From an uncultured Veillonella sp. (lineage in GTDB: Bacteria > Bacillota > Negativicutes > Veillonellales > Veillonellaceae): a stretch of DNA of 64,000 bases. Shown piece by piece: positions 15,787 through 23,784 of the stretch. How positions within the stretch are numbered: the stretch's first letter is position 1; each line of letters starts with the position of its first letter. The position numbers and the translations under genes are program-made. The DNA lies in assembly GCA_900538355.1 (NCBI GenBank), contig UPXS01000010.1, forward strand, positions 16,709 to 80,708. Reading direction: 5' to 3'. Below the pieces are notes generated by a model. It did no database searches, was not told where the DNA came from, and saw only the letters and a program-made list of their open reading frames with translations.

Positions 15787-16356
15787 TTAGCGGATGCGTT
15801 TAACGCGGTTGTTGCCATCGCGCATAGCTTGTTTCAAGCTGTAGATTACCATTTCGTTCATGTAGAAACGCAATTCATCGTTAGACATGTTAGCTGTATT
15901 CTTTTCAAGAATTGCCAAGATTTGGTTTTCATATTCAGCTTTATTCATGTCAGACACAGTTGTGTGATTTTCGAAGAATTCTTTGTAATCTAAGTACAAG
16001 CGATCTAAAGCTACGCGAGCATAGCTATCTTTTTTATAGCGATGGCTTGTAATGTACCAGCTACGACGAACGTTCATGTAGTACAACACGTTATTAGTAT
16101 AGCGTTGTTGACCAGACATTACACGGTTGTCGTCTTTGATTAATGCATTGCTCATACCCAATTGGAATGCTGCAAATTCAGATACTACAGCTTTTACCTC
16201 TTCGCTAGGTACAGCAAGAGAGATTTCTTGTTGTTCTGCAGTCAAAGGAGCCGCAGGTTGTTCAGGCATCATCAAAGGATCTTGTGCCGCATGTACTTGG
16301 CCAGCAACACATACAGAAGCAATTGCCATAACTGGTAATAATTTAATTAATTTCAT
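15787..16356 (-). CDS. Secreted or periplasmic protein of unknown function
   Basis: A 189-aa protein with a signal peptide (MKLIKLLPVMAIASVCVAG...VHAAQ, cleavage near residue 24), then a proline-rich linker and a mostly helical domain with many Tyr/Asp/Arg residues (residues about 50-185; e.g. RRSWYITSHRYKKDSYARVALDRLYLDY). No transmembrane segment follows the signal. I recognise no family. It has its own terminator and stands alone between adhesin genes, with AGAGGAG as ribosome-binding site. A periplasmic accessory role for the neighbouring autotransporters is possible but rests only on position. Confidence 0.75.
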   Translation of the reverse strand: MKLIKLLPVMAIASVCVAGQVHAAQDPLMMPEQPAAPLTAEQQEISLAVPSEEVKAVVSEFAAFQLGMSNALIKDDNRVMSGQQRYTNNVLYYMNVRRSWYITSHRYKKDSYARVALDRLYLDYKEFFENHTTVSDMNKAEYENQILAILEKNTANMSNDELRFYMNEMVIYSLKQAMRDGNNRVKRIR

Positions 16357-16716
16357 TAGTTCTCCTCTCTTAAAGCGCCCTCCCCAGAGCTACTTTATTT
16401 ATCATACACTAGATATTATCTCCTTAGGAACTGTTATCTCCATAGAAATCCCCATACTAAGCATGGTAAATTTATTAATACAGTAAGCCTCTATCAATAA
16501 TGATTCTAATATGCTTACTAATTCCATTAGTATACACAATATATCGTATTTCGTCTATATAACTTTCCCGTAACATTAGAAAAAAATGAATAGGTGCTAT
16601 ATAGTTAATTCTATGATAAATACTATAAAAGCCTCCTAATAATAAAGTTATGACTCTACTATTAGGAGGCTTTATATATTAGCTATTATAGAAAGGATTA
16701 TTTAATAAATCTACCC
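16357..16716. other. Intergenic region
   Basis: Contains the terminator of the first monomeric autotransporter at 16628-16673. The remaining AT-rich DNA holds no coding frame and no promoter I trust. Confidence 0.5.
16628..16673. terminator. Terminator of the first monomeric autotransporter gene
   Basis: Arms AAAGCCTCCTAATA (from 16628) and its complement (16660-16673) enclose an 18-nt loop. The same hairpin with its flanks occurs at 19643-19688 with few differences, marking a duplicated 3' region. Confidence 0.8.
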
Positions 16717-19056
16717 TTAGAATTTGTGCGTGAAACCTGCGTTTACGCCCCAGTCTGCTTGGTAGTCACCAGACAAACCAGTGGCAACGTCAGCAAATAC
16801 GCTATTGTTGCTATTGAAGCCATAACGGCCGCCGAAGGCAAGTTCAGTCCAAGTGCCTTTGAGATCTTGTTCTGTTAATTTCACAGCTGTGCCACTAGCG
16901 AATGTAGTTTTTACATTGCCTGTGAAAGCATGACCTGCAGCAAAGCGTGTATAGAGGTTACCATGGCCAAATTGTTTACCCAATTCAAGGCCAAGCTTAC
17001 CAGAAGTGCTGTTCACACCAGATTGGTTAACAGATACATTACCTACATTGAAGTTACGGCCACCGAAGTGTGTAAAGTTCAATTGTGCTTGTGGTTCTAC
17101 ATAGAAACCATTAGCGTATTTCAATGTTTTACCGTAGCGAACACCGATGCTATACGCATTAGATTTTGTATCGCCAGACATAGGGTCACCAATTTCATTA
17201 CGCGCTGTGAAGTCATTAGATACACGACCTACTTGCGTTTCTACATGTACATATTGATCCTTACCAAGGTCTTTCAAACCATAAGCACCAACAGAGAAGG
17301 ATTTAACCTTGCCAGAACCATCGAATACATAGTCTTCAGAACCGCGAAGGTAGGATACTTGACCACCTACAGTCCAGCCACGGCTGATTTTAGCATCATA
17401 ACCGCCTTGGATGCGTGTGTAATCTGTAGCTGTATCGATACCGCTGCCGGAGTAGCTGTATTTACCGCCACCGATGCGAACCCAAATACCTGTTGGTTCA
17501 CCTTGTTGTAATACGCGCGGGCGATACATATCATCAGCTAATGTACGCCATGCGTTGATATTACCTACTACAGCAGAACGAATACCACGCATATGAGGTG
17601 TATCATAAGCACCACGAACAACAGGATTAGGATTTACTGGTGTAGGAGTTGGAACTTGAGGTTTTGGAGCCGGTGTAACAGGTGTAACTGGTTTTGGATC
17701 TGGAGTTACTGGTGTAACTGGTTTTGGATCCGGCGTTACTGGTGTAACTGGCTTAGGAGCTGGAGTTACAGGTGTAACTGGCTTAGGATCTGGAGTTACT
17801 GGTGTAACCGGTTTTGGATCTGGAGTTACTGGTGTAACTGGTTTAGGATCTGGAGTCACTGGTGTAACTGGTTTAGGATCTGGAGTTGGTGTAGGTTTTG
17901 GTTCTGGCACCACATAGGAGCCTTGACCATTACCGTCTTTCCAAGTAATATCCCCTTCTTTTTGATCTGTAGTCAATGCTTTTTTGTAGCTAGACACGAT
18001 GCCTTTGGAAGCGATGGATACAGTACCAGAAAGGTTTCTTTCACCCTTTACATAGTTTTCATAATAGAATTTGTGAGCTAAGTTATCTAAAATCTTGTTT
18101 ACATTACTTTCAGAGGAAGTATCAAGATGATCACCTGTTACATAGCCATGCACAGCAGAGCCAGTCGCAGCGGATTTTACGATGAAGTTACCACCCTCGA
18201 TATCAGCCGGATCAAGACCATTTTTCTTGGAGCCTTGTTTAGCGAAATTCAAACCAGTGCTATCACTCATGTCATAAATAACGTTGATATGGCCGTCCAA
18301 TTTATTCACATGAATGTCGCTACGAGAATCTTGCGCAATACGGCTAAAACCTTCGCGCGTACGAGTGCCTGTGAGGTTATTAATACTACTGCGTTCTGCT
18401 TTACCATCAATCTTGAAAGCTTCCAAGCCGCCCATGTAATCATGGCTCCACATGCCACCATCAAAGGTCATGTTGATTTCGCCACCCTTATCCTCTAAGG
18501 TATTCACAGCTTTGCCAGAAAATTGGTTAGGGCTATTGTGCGCACGGCCTAGGCCGATATTGATCACAGATGGTTGCTGTTCTTGATGCGGAGGCATCAT
18601 TTTATCAGATACGAGCACATCACCTTGCATATTAAATACCTTGTGCTTTACGGTACCCGCATCATCGACACCAAGATTAATTTTACTATTATAAGCAAAT
18701 GCTACTGGATATGGAGACTTCCATGGCGCAGTAGTCACGTCCATAACACCGCCATCTACTTGGATGGAACTGTTATTTAGCATGCCTGTAATAAAAGCTG
18801 GTTGACGATAGCGTTTAGGCAATTGAGATGCATCAGGAGTGTCCAAAGATCCAATTGTAACTTGACCACCATCAGATGCAACTACACCATTCGCAGTCGT
18901 ACTACCTGTACTTTCAAATTTACTATCTGCAGTAGTTGCAAAAATACGTCCATCAGAATTAATACCTGCTGCAGCCCATGTGCTAGGCATAGCCATCGTA
19001 GATGACAATAAGGTCATCATAACAGCAGATAATAAAATCTTATTTCTACCTCTCAT
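16717..19056 (-). CDS. Monomeric autotransporter (type Va) with Pro-rich tandem repeats
   Basis: About 779 aa. The preferred start is ATG 19054-19056, with TTGAGGTG 7 nt upstream; a GTG nine codons earlier has no ribosome-binding site. Signal peptide to about STWAA. The passenger (to about residue 390) is a Gly/Asp/Ser-rich pertactin-like stretch. A Pro-rich segment has seven 10-residue repeats of the type DPKPVTPVTP. The last ~285 residues form the autotransporter beta-domain, starting YDTPHMRGIRSAVVGNINAW and ending VNAGFTHKF with a C-terminal Phe as needed for BAM recognition. It is paralogous to the gene at 19732, with near-identical barrel blocks (RPRVLQQGEPTGIW, GGQVSYLRG). Ligand unknown. 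Confidence 0.92.
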   Translation of the reverse strand: MRGRNKILLSAVMMTLLSSTMAMPSTWAAAGINSDGRIFATTADSKFESTGSTTANGVVASDGGQVTIGSLDTPDASQLPKRYRQPAFITGMLNNSSIQVDGGVMDVTTAPWKSPYPVAFAYNSKINLGVDDAGTVKHKVFNMQGDVLVSDKMMPPHQEQQPSVINIGLGRAHNSPNQFSGKAVNTLEDKGGEINMTFDGGMWSHDYMGGLEAFKIDGKAERSSINNLTGTRTREGFSRIAQDSRSDIHVNKLDGHINVIYDMSDSTGLNFAKQGSKKNGLDPADIEGGNFIVKSAATGSAVHGYVTGDHLDTSSESNVNKILDNLAHKFYYENYVKGERNLSGTVSIASKGIVSSYKKALTTDQKEGDITWKDGNGQGSYVVPEPKPTPTPDPKPVTPVTPDPKPVTPVTPDPKPVTPVTPDPKPVTPVTPAPKPVTPVTPDPKPVTPVTPDPKPVTPVTPAPKPQVPTPTPVNPNPVVRGAYDTPHMRGIRSAVVGNINAWRTLADDMYRPRVLQQGEPTGIWVRIGGGKYSYSGSGIDTATDYTRIQGGYDAKISRGWTVGGQVSYLRGSEDYVFDGSGKVKSFSVGAYGLKDLGKDQYVHVETQVGRVSNDFTARNEIGDPMSGDTKSNAYSIGVRYGKTLKYANGFYVEPQAQLNFTHFGGRNFNVGNVSVNQSGVNSTSGKLGLELGKQFGHGNLYTRFAAGHAFTGNVKTTFASGTAVKLTEQDLKGTWTELAFGGRYGFNSNNSVFADVATGLSGDYQADWGVNAGFTHKF
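17671..17880. repeat. Seven in-frame 30-bp tandem repeats inside the autotransporter gene
   Basis: Seven consecutive 30-bp units (17671, 17701, 17731, 17761, 17791, 17821, 17851) encode the 10-residue Pro-rich repeat. Units differ at scattered third positions and at D/A codons. Copy number can change by slippage without breaking the frame, altering the spacer length between passenger and barrel. Confidence 0.9.
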
Positions 19057-19404
19057 CCTCTTACACCTCAATAAATACTTCACTTATAATACAATCACAT
19101 TTGTGAAAGCTCCTTCATACTTGAATATATATCTATGAGTTGATTTATTAGCCTTTATATACGGTAAAAGACAGATATACACTCACATAATAAAGAAACT
19201 TTTTTCTAACACTTTTAAAATATATTTAAAATATTACATCATTTTTAGTGAATTGTAAATGAATTAAGCTTATTTATTTTAGAAATAATTAAGATTTGAT
19301 ATGTATTAGATAAAAACATACCAAAAGAGGCAACGATTGACTCGCTGCCTCATAGTAAATAATAACCATATAAAATTGTTTAATATAAACTTGTTTATCC
19401 GTAT

Positions 19405-19433
19405 TTGACGATATATGATATAAACCCTATAAT
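19405..19433 (+). promoter_or_regulatory. Promoter of the solitary antisense RNA copy
   Basis: TTGACG (19405-19410), 17-bp spacer, TATAAT (19428-19433). The same elements and spacing are kept in the intact locus on the other strand (22436-22464), although the spacer bases differ. Confidence 0.75.
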
Positions 19434-19538
19434 ATAAACAGATAGCCAAGCGAGTGGTTCCGTCGGGCTCATCTCAAAGTTACAAAAAATTGATGAAATG
19501 GCCTTTCAGTTACCTAATTATCCAAGGATAACGAAGGG

Positions 19539-19586
19539 CTATTTGTCTTTTCCAAGACAAATAAGCGCCACAAGTGCTCCAAAGGC
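19539..19586 (-). pseudogene. Remnant of holin-like toxin gene (last 16 codons)
   Basis: The minus strand reads AFGALVALICLGKDK and a stop, identical in protein to the end of the 33-aa toxin at 22229. The first 18 codons and the ribosome-binding site are gone and an in-frame TAG sits two codons upstream (GGC between), so no toxin is made. Confidence 0.85.
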
Positions 19587-19642
19587 GCCCTATAATCGAA
19601 TCAATAAGAATCTATTAATAGAAATATCCGAAATATATTATA

Positions 19643-19688
19643 AAAGCCTCCTAATAATAAAGTTATTACTCTACTATTAGGAGGCTTT
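19643..19688. terminator. Bidirectional terminator after the second monomeric autotransporter
   Basis: Copy of the hairpin at 16628-16673 (arms AAAGCCTCCTAATA and complement). It lies 44 bp beyond the autotransporter stop and also faces the antisense RNA read from the left. Confidence 0.82.
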
Positions 19689-19731
19689 ATATATTGGCTA
19701 TATTACAAAGAATAATTTATTAAATTGATTC

Positions 19732-21945
19732 TTAGAATTTATGTGTAAATCCAGCATTTACAGACCAGCCTGCTTTATAGTCGCCAGATAGACCTGTGCT
19801 AAGGTCAGCAAAGATGCTGTTATTAGCATTGAAGCCATAACGACCACCGAATGCTAGATCTGTCCAAGTGCCTTTAAGATCTTGTTTTGTATATTTTGTA
19901 GTATTGCCAGTTGTGTACGCTGTATTTACAGTGCCAGAGAAGGCATGGTTTACACCAACGCGAGTATAGATGTTACCTGCGCCGAATGTTTTACCAATTT
20001 CAAGGCCAAGACCACCTGCTGTGCTGCTCACACCAGATTGGTTAACATGCATACGCCCCGCATCAAAGCTATCCCCACCAAAGTGCGTGTAGCTCAATTG
20101 CGCTTGTGGTTCAATATATGTACCATTTTGGAATTTCACAGTTTTACCATAGCGTGCACCAATTGTGTAGGCATTGGCTTTAGCATCACCAGAAAGGCTT
20201 TCACCAATTTCATTGCGAGCTGTGAAAGTATTAGAAACGCGACCTACTTGGGACTCGAGATGAATATATTGATCTTTGCCAAGATTTTTAACACCGTACA
20301 CACCTACAGCAAAGGCTTTTTCCTTACCAGTACCATTGAATACGTAGTCATCGTTGCCACGAAGGTAGGATACTTGACCACCTACAGTCCAGCCACTACC
20401 TGTTTTAGCATCGTAACCGCCTTGAATGCGTGTATATGTTGTATCTGTGTCTATACCTTTTGCGGTATAGCTATATTTACCGCCCCCAACACGAGCCCAA
20501 ATGCCTGTTGGTTCGCCTTGTTGCAATACACGTGGACGATACATATTATCTGTCAATGTTCTCCACCCGTTGATATTGCTCATGATAGCAGAACGGGCAC
20601 CGCGCATATGAGGAGTATCAAAATCACCCATGATAACGTGAATATGAGAATTACGCTCTGGCACTGGAGCTGGTTTCACTTCTGGTTTAGGAGTTGGTTT
20701 TGGTACTGGCTTAACCTCAGGTTTTGGAGTAGGCTTTACCTCTGGTTTAGGAGTCGGAGTTGGTACCGGCTTAACCTCAGGTTTAGGAGTTGGTTTAACT
20801 TCTGGCTTAGGTTGAGGTTTTGGTACAGGTTTATTTTCACCATATACGTATTTACCTTGACCATCCTTATCGGCTTGCCATGTAATATCACCTTCTTTAG
20901 CATGACCAGATGTAATTACTGTAAAACGACCAGATTCAGAACCATCAGATGCAATAGCTACTGTACCTTGTAGGTTTCTTTCACCATTAACATAGTTATG
21001 ATAGTACATCTTGTGAGCCAAGTTATCTAAAATCTTGTTCACATTAGCCTCAGAGGACATATCTAGGCCTCGTTGAGTAGTGTACACATGAGCCGCTGCA
21101 CCAGGAGCCGCACTTGTAATATGAATATCACCACCCCAGAAGGAATCTGGAGTTAAACCATTATAGGTTTTCGTTGGTGGTTGATAGCTTGGATCCTCAG
21201 TATCGCCACCTTCATCATTAGGATCGTAAATAAAGTTTACATGCCCTTCAAGCTTATCTACATATAGCTTATTATGCTCACTTTGGGTTACCATATTCGC
21301 ATAGTTGCGATTCTTAGAGCCTACAAGTCGATGTACATGGCTAGGTTGTGTACCACCATCTAATGTTCCTTCATGCAAGCCGCCTTGATAGAAAAGCTCC
21401 CAAGAACCATAGTCGCCAAGGAATACATTGATATGACTTGGATGCTTTGCGTCTTTGTCTGCTAAGTTAAAGGCTAAACCATCCCAAAGAGATTCTTTGC
21501 CAATGATACCAATATTGATCTCAGACGCATGATTTGGGTCGCTTTTAACGATAACATCACCTACCAAAGACAAGTCATTGCCAGTAAAATTACCTTTGTT
21601 GCCGTCTACACCAATATTAACGGTGCCACCTTGAGCCACTGCAATAGGAGTGCTTACATTTTGAACATCATAAACACCTTCCTTAAGGCTAACTGTACTG
21701 CCACCTTTACTGCTGATAAAAGGCTTGTTATTATAGCCAATATTAGCAACAGCTTTATCAATGCTGACTGTACTACCAGTATCTGCCTCAATGGTAGATA
21801 TGTAGTTTGTCATTTCGCCAGCTTTGAATGACCCACCATTAGTAGCAGTAATCGTCATCCCCTCTGCCATCACATAAGGCACCACAGAACTAGCAATCGT
21901 CAGAGCAATCGCTAAAGATAGGTTTGCTTTATACACACGTTTCAT
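19732..21945 (-). CDS. Monomeric autotransporter (type Va), paralogue of the 16717 gene
   Basis: A 737-aa surface protein. Signal peptide residues 1-27 (ending VMAEG). The passenger reaches about residue 360 and contains SSEANVNKILDNLAHKMYY, a block shared with the 16717 protein. A Pro/Lys/Glu-rich spacer (PKPEVKPTPKPEVKPVP type, about 370-435) replaces the TPV repeats of the paralogue. The barrel starts DFDTPHMRGARSAIMSNINGW and ends VNAGFTHKF. Barrel and terminator similarity show a duplication, while passenger and spacer have diverged. The ATG has a purine-rich GAGAGAGGG stretch ahead of it, and a consensus-like promoter lies 50-77 bp upstream. The gene is bracketed by the inverted repeat arms described here. 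Confidence 0.92.
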   Translation of the reverse strand: MKRVYKANLSLAIALTIASSVVPYVMAEGMTITATNGGSFKAGEMTNYISTIEADTGSTVSIDKAVANIGYNNKPFISSKGGSTVSLKEGVYDVQNVSTPIAVAQGGTVNIGVDGNKGNFTGNDLSLVGDVIVKSDPNHASEINIGIIGKESLWDGLAFNLADKDAKHPSHINVFLGDYGSWELFYQGGLHEGTLDGGTQPSHVHRLVGSKNRNYANMVTQSEHNKLYVDKLEGHVNFIYDPNDEGGDTEDPSYQPPTKTYNGLTPDSFWGGDIHITSAAPGAAAHVYTTQRGLDMSSEANVNKILDNLAHKMYYHNYVNGERNLQGTVAIASDGSESGRFTVITSGHAKEGDITWQADKDGQGKYVYGENKPVPKPQPKPEVKPTPKPEVKPVPTPTPKPEVKPTPKPEVKPVPKPTPKPEVKPAPVPERNSHIHVIMGDFDTPHMRGARSAIMSNINGWRTLTDNMYRPRVLQQGEPTGIWARVGGGKYSYTAKGIDTDTTYTRIQGGYDAKTGSGWTVGGQVSYLRGNDDYVFNGTGKEKAFAVGVYGVKNLGKDQYIHLESQVGRVSNTFTARNEIGESLSGDAKANAYTIGARYGKTVKFQNGTYIEPQAQLSYTHFGGDSFDAGRMHVNQSGVSSTAGGLGLEIGKTFGAGNIYTRVGVNHAFSGTVNTAYTTGNTTKYTKQDLKGTWTDLAFGGRYGFNANNSIFADLSTGLSGDYKAGWSVNAGFTHKF
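20650..20830. repeat. In-frame Pro-Lys-Glu repeat tract in the second autotransporter gene
   Basis: Imperfect repeats encoding PKPEVKP and PTPKPEVKPVP units separate passenger and barrel. They are less regular than the 30-bp array of the paralogue, but in the same protein position. Confidence 0.75.
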
Positions 21946-21993
21946 AAAAACCCTCTCTCATTTACATACTATAAACTATTATTAAATAATTTA

Positions 21994-22022
21994 ATTATAT
22001 TTAATAATTATATTCTTGTAAA
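21994..22022 (-). promoter_or_regulatory. Promoter of the second monomeric autotransporter
   Basis: Minus-strand TTTACA (22017-22022), 17-bp spacer, perfect TATAAT (21994-21999). Confidence 0.8.
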
Positions 22023-22063
22023 TATGAGGGAAATTTGCCACATAACTATAAAATTATCACAAG

Positions 22064-22092
22064 TAAAAAAAGCAGTAATTATAGTTACTGCT
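22064..22092 (-). terminator. Terminator for the antisense RNA
   Basis: AGCAGTAA (22071-22078) and TTACTGCT (22085-22092) form an 8-bp stem followed by seven T on the minus strand. It stands between the toxin locus and the autotransporter promoter, so it is the likely 3' end of the antitoxin RNA. Confidence 0.7.
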
Positions 22093-22140
22093 AACGTATA
22101 CGTATATATATTTTTGTATATTTCTATAAATAGATTCTTA

Positions 22141-22169
22141 TTGATTCGCTTATATGTTCGCCATATAAT
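22141..22169 (+). promoter_or_regulatory. Toxin promoter
   Basis: TTGATT (22141-22146), 17-bp spacer, TATAAT (22164-22169), placing the start near 22176 with a leader of about 53 nt before the toxin ATG. Confidence 0.72.
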
Positions 22170-22228
22170 TGATATAGGATAGTTAAGCGAGGTTGGGCCT
22201 CTCTTCGTCTATGAAGGGAGGGTTGTCT

Positions 22229-22330
22229 ATGAGTGATTATGAGTTAATCATGCTAATCCTAGAGGTAATGACTGTAGTCATTGCTTTTGGTGCACTCGTG
22301 GCGCTTATTTGTCTTGGAAAAGACAAATAG
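22229..22330 (+). CDS. Holin-like small membrane toxin (type I toxin-antitoxin)
   Basis: A 33-aa peptide: acidic N-terminus (MSDYELIM), one transmembrane helix (about residues 7-28) and a charged end (GKDK). This is the layout of the putative holin-like toxins of Firmicutes, which depolarise or perturb the membrane when over-made. The start is set by GGGAGGG 6 nt upstream; an in-frame ATG at 22211 precedes that ribosome-binding site and is unlikely to be used. It has its own promoter, an antisense promoter behind it, and a terminator at 22504-22530. Identity rests on size, motif pattern and locus architecture. Confidence 0.75.
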   Translation: MSDYELIMLILEVMTVVIAFGALVALICLGKDK

Positions 22331-22435
22331 CCCTTCGTTATCCCTAGATAATTAGGTAACTGAAAGGCCATTTCATCAATTATTTATTCTCTTGAGATGA
22401 GCCCGACGGATCTACTCGCTTGGCTATCTATTTAT

Positions 22436-22464
22436 ATTATAGGGTTAATCTTATATATCGTCAA
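22436..22464 (-). promoter_or_regulatory. Antitoxin RNA promoter
   Basis: Minus-strand TTGACG (22459-22464), 17-bp spacer, TATAAT (22436-22441). Stronger to the eye than the toxin promoter, as expected for an antisense antitoxin. Confidence 0.75.
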
Positions 22465-22503
22465 ATACGGATAAACGATACTATAGTACACTTATACAGA
22501 CCA

Positions 22504-22530
22504 AAAGGCAGCGATCGAATCGCTGCCTTT
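22504..22530. terminator. Bidirectional terminator between toxin locus and small secreted protein
   Basis: AAAGGCAGCGAT (22504-22515) pairs with ATCGCTGCCTTT (22519-22530) around a 3-nt loop. It serves the plus-strand toxin mRNA and the minus-strand gene ending at 22536. Confidence 0.8.
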
Positions 22531-22535
22531 ATTCT

Positions 22536-22862
22536 TTATCTACGTGCCACACGCATAGCGGCCATCATACCTGGAGATTTCCATACAGATTGGCCATTGT
22601 CTGAAACGAGTTTGTTGTTATAGTAGAATACATCTGCATTGTAATAGTTACTATCGCTAGATGATACCTTATAGCTAAGGCCAGATGTAGTGTACACCGT
22701 AAAGTTGAGTACATCCCCTACTCTCTTCACAGAGTCTTGGTCTACATACCAGCTATTACCATTATAGGTTGTAGCATACACATCTGTACGAGCTTCTACA
22801 TCATGTGTATTAATACCAATCAACACGAGTAGAGCTGCTAATATATATAAGAATTTACGCAT
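22536..22862 (-). CDS. Small secreted protein, adhesin-E-like fold possible
   Basis: 108 aa from ATG 22860-22862, chosen because GGAGG stands 8 nt upstream and the N-terminus is then a signal peptide (MRKFLYILAALLVLIGI...VEART). A longer upstream frame lacks these. The mature part has the pattern YNGNSWYVDQDSVKRVGDVLNF...YTTSGLSYKVSSSDSNYY, recalling short surface-adhesin-E-like repeats in which a Trp-x-Tyr-hydrophobic strand pair recurs. That similarity is weak. It ends RVARR just before a terminator. Function unknown. Confidence 0.7.
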   Translation of the reverse strand: MRKFLYILAALLVLIGINTHDVEARTDVYATTYNGNSWYVDQDSVKRVGDVLNFTVYTTSGLSYKVSSSDSNYYNADVFYYNNKLVSDNGQSVWKSPGMMAAMRVARR

Positions 22863-23104
22863 TAGAATTACCTCCGTTTTATCGTTGGAATACTTGTTTA
22901 TTATACCAAAAAACGGTGAAATTCGCATTAAAATGGCAACTTCTGAGCCAACTACTATCGGCTGCTCAATATACAATACAATACGTTTCATAACAGATTT
23001 GTTATATAAGAGAACATTCAATCCCTATTTCTTATCTTCGTATATCTAATAAAGATATTATAGGTTGATCTAAATTTAGTATCCCATCAATTTGATTTCT
23101 ACAT

Positions 23105-23140
23105 AAAAGAAGGTATCAACTGCCGTTGATACCTTCTTTT
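23105..23140. terminator. Bidirectional terminator
   Basis: A 16-bp perfect stem AAAAGAAGGTATCAAC with a TGCC loop. It lies 31 bp after the stop of the 136-aa protein gene on the minus strand. Confidence 0.9.
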
Positions 23141-23170
23141 AATTCCACTATATAGTTATTAAGAATTATC

Positions 23171-23581
23171 TTAATATACTAGTTCTCCATTAAATGTACG
23201 ATATTCATCACCAATTTTTGTTAAATCCTTTACAAGTAATCTAGAAGTTTGATGATCTAACTTCATAACTAATGTATGTCCAATAGATTTAGCCTTATGT
23301 ATTACTTCACCAAGAAAATTAACAATGTTAAAGAATATCTCCTGAGGAGTACAATCTAAACATTTTAATAAAGAATCATCTTCCTTTAATCTAATACTAT
23401 ATACAGTTTCTCGATCGCCTTCCAACGTAAAATTCAATAAAACAGAAGTTGTCTCTACATCATAATCCAAATGATATGTATTAAGACGACCGCGCACTAT
23501 AGCTTTATTATCATCTAAAATATTTGTAATTTCAAGCTCTATAGGCCTATTCTTATCAACTGAAAGTACATATTTTTTCAT
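23171..23581 (-). CDS. Cytoplasmic protein of unknown function
   Basis: 136 aa from ATG 23579-23581, which follows GGGAGA by 9 nt; a TTG seven codons earlier is a poorer start. No signal peptide or membrane segment. The sequence alternates short beta-like stretches (YVLSVDKNRPIELEI, KAIVRGRLNTYHLDYDVETTSVLLNFTLEGD) with a helix (TPQEIFFNIVNFLGEVIHKA), and has a lone CLDC motif. I do not recognise a family. It sits alone with its own terminator between the adhesin island and the polysaccharide locus. Confidence 0.6.
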   Translation of the reverse strand: MKKYVLSVDKNRPIELEITNILDDNKAIVRGRLNTYHLDYDVETTSVLLNFTLEGDRETVYSIRLKEDDSLLKCLDCTPQEIFFNIVNFLGEVIHKAKSIGHTLVMKLDHQTSRLLVKDLTKIGDEYRTFNGELVY

Positions 23582-23784
23582 AATTAAAATCTCCCAAACC
23601 AATATATTAACTAATGTAGTCCCCTAGAAATGAATACTCCCAATATATTCATTCTATAATATTTTGCTATACAAATTATAACTAATTATGAGATAGAAAA
23701 GCCATAAACTATATATCAAATATATTCGATGTATTTTAAACATTAGTTACAATATACACATTATACTTTATTTAGAATAACCCC

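Larger units (their letters stand above)
19393..19629 (+). repeat. Left arm of an inverted repeat (toxin-deleted copy of the type I TA locus)
   Basis: This segment is the near-identical reverse complement of 22116-22476 apart from an internal loss. 19393-19586 matches 22283-22476, and 19591-19629 matches 22116-22154. About 128 bp present in the right arm (toxin start, ribosome-binding site, first 18 codons) are missing. Weaker similarity continues to the hairpin near 19325. The two arms flank the 737-aa autotransporter gene. Confidence 0.85.
19440..19688 (+). ncRNA. Solitary antitoxin-like RNA of the deleted type I TA copy
   Basis: Transcript predicted from the promoter at 19405-19433. It would start near 19440 and could run to the bidirectional terminator at 19643-19688. 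Its first ~145 nt are nearly identical to the antisense RNA of the intact locus, so it could still pair with the 3' part of the toxin mRNA made at 22229-22330. Ends are inferred. Confidence 0.5.
22064..22429 (-). ncRNA. Antisense antitoxin RNA of the type I TA locus
   Basis: Predicted from a strong minus-strand promoter (22436-22464) to the terminator at 22064-22092. It would be antisense to the whole toxin mRNA, including coding region and ribosome-binding site. Organisation matches type I systems with holin-like toxins (txpA/RatA, bsrG/SR4 style). The exact 3' end is inferred. A hairpin in the last toxin codons (TATTTGTCTT with its complement) could be an alternative processing point. Confidence 0.55.
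22116..22476 (-). repeat. Right arm of the inverted repeat (intact type I TA locus)
   Basis: Reverse-complement partner of 19393-19629, with toxin, its promoter and the antisense promoter intact. Together the arms bracket a 2.5-kb segment with one autotransporter gene. Confidence 0.85.

Noticed and set aside
17671..17880. CRISPR array
   Set aside because: The 30-bp units are contiguous with no spacers and encode an in-frame protein repeat; no cas genes nearby.
17593..18081. Trp/Arg-rich repeat protein on the plus strand
   Set aside because: It is the antisense of the 30-bp Pro-rich repeat array; no start signal and no plausible fold.
19393..22476. Composite transposon or insertion sequence flanking the autotransporter
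   Set aside because: The inverted arms carry a toxin-antitoxin locus, not a transposase, and no target-site duplication is evident.
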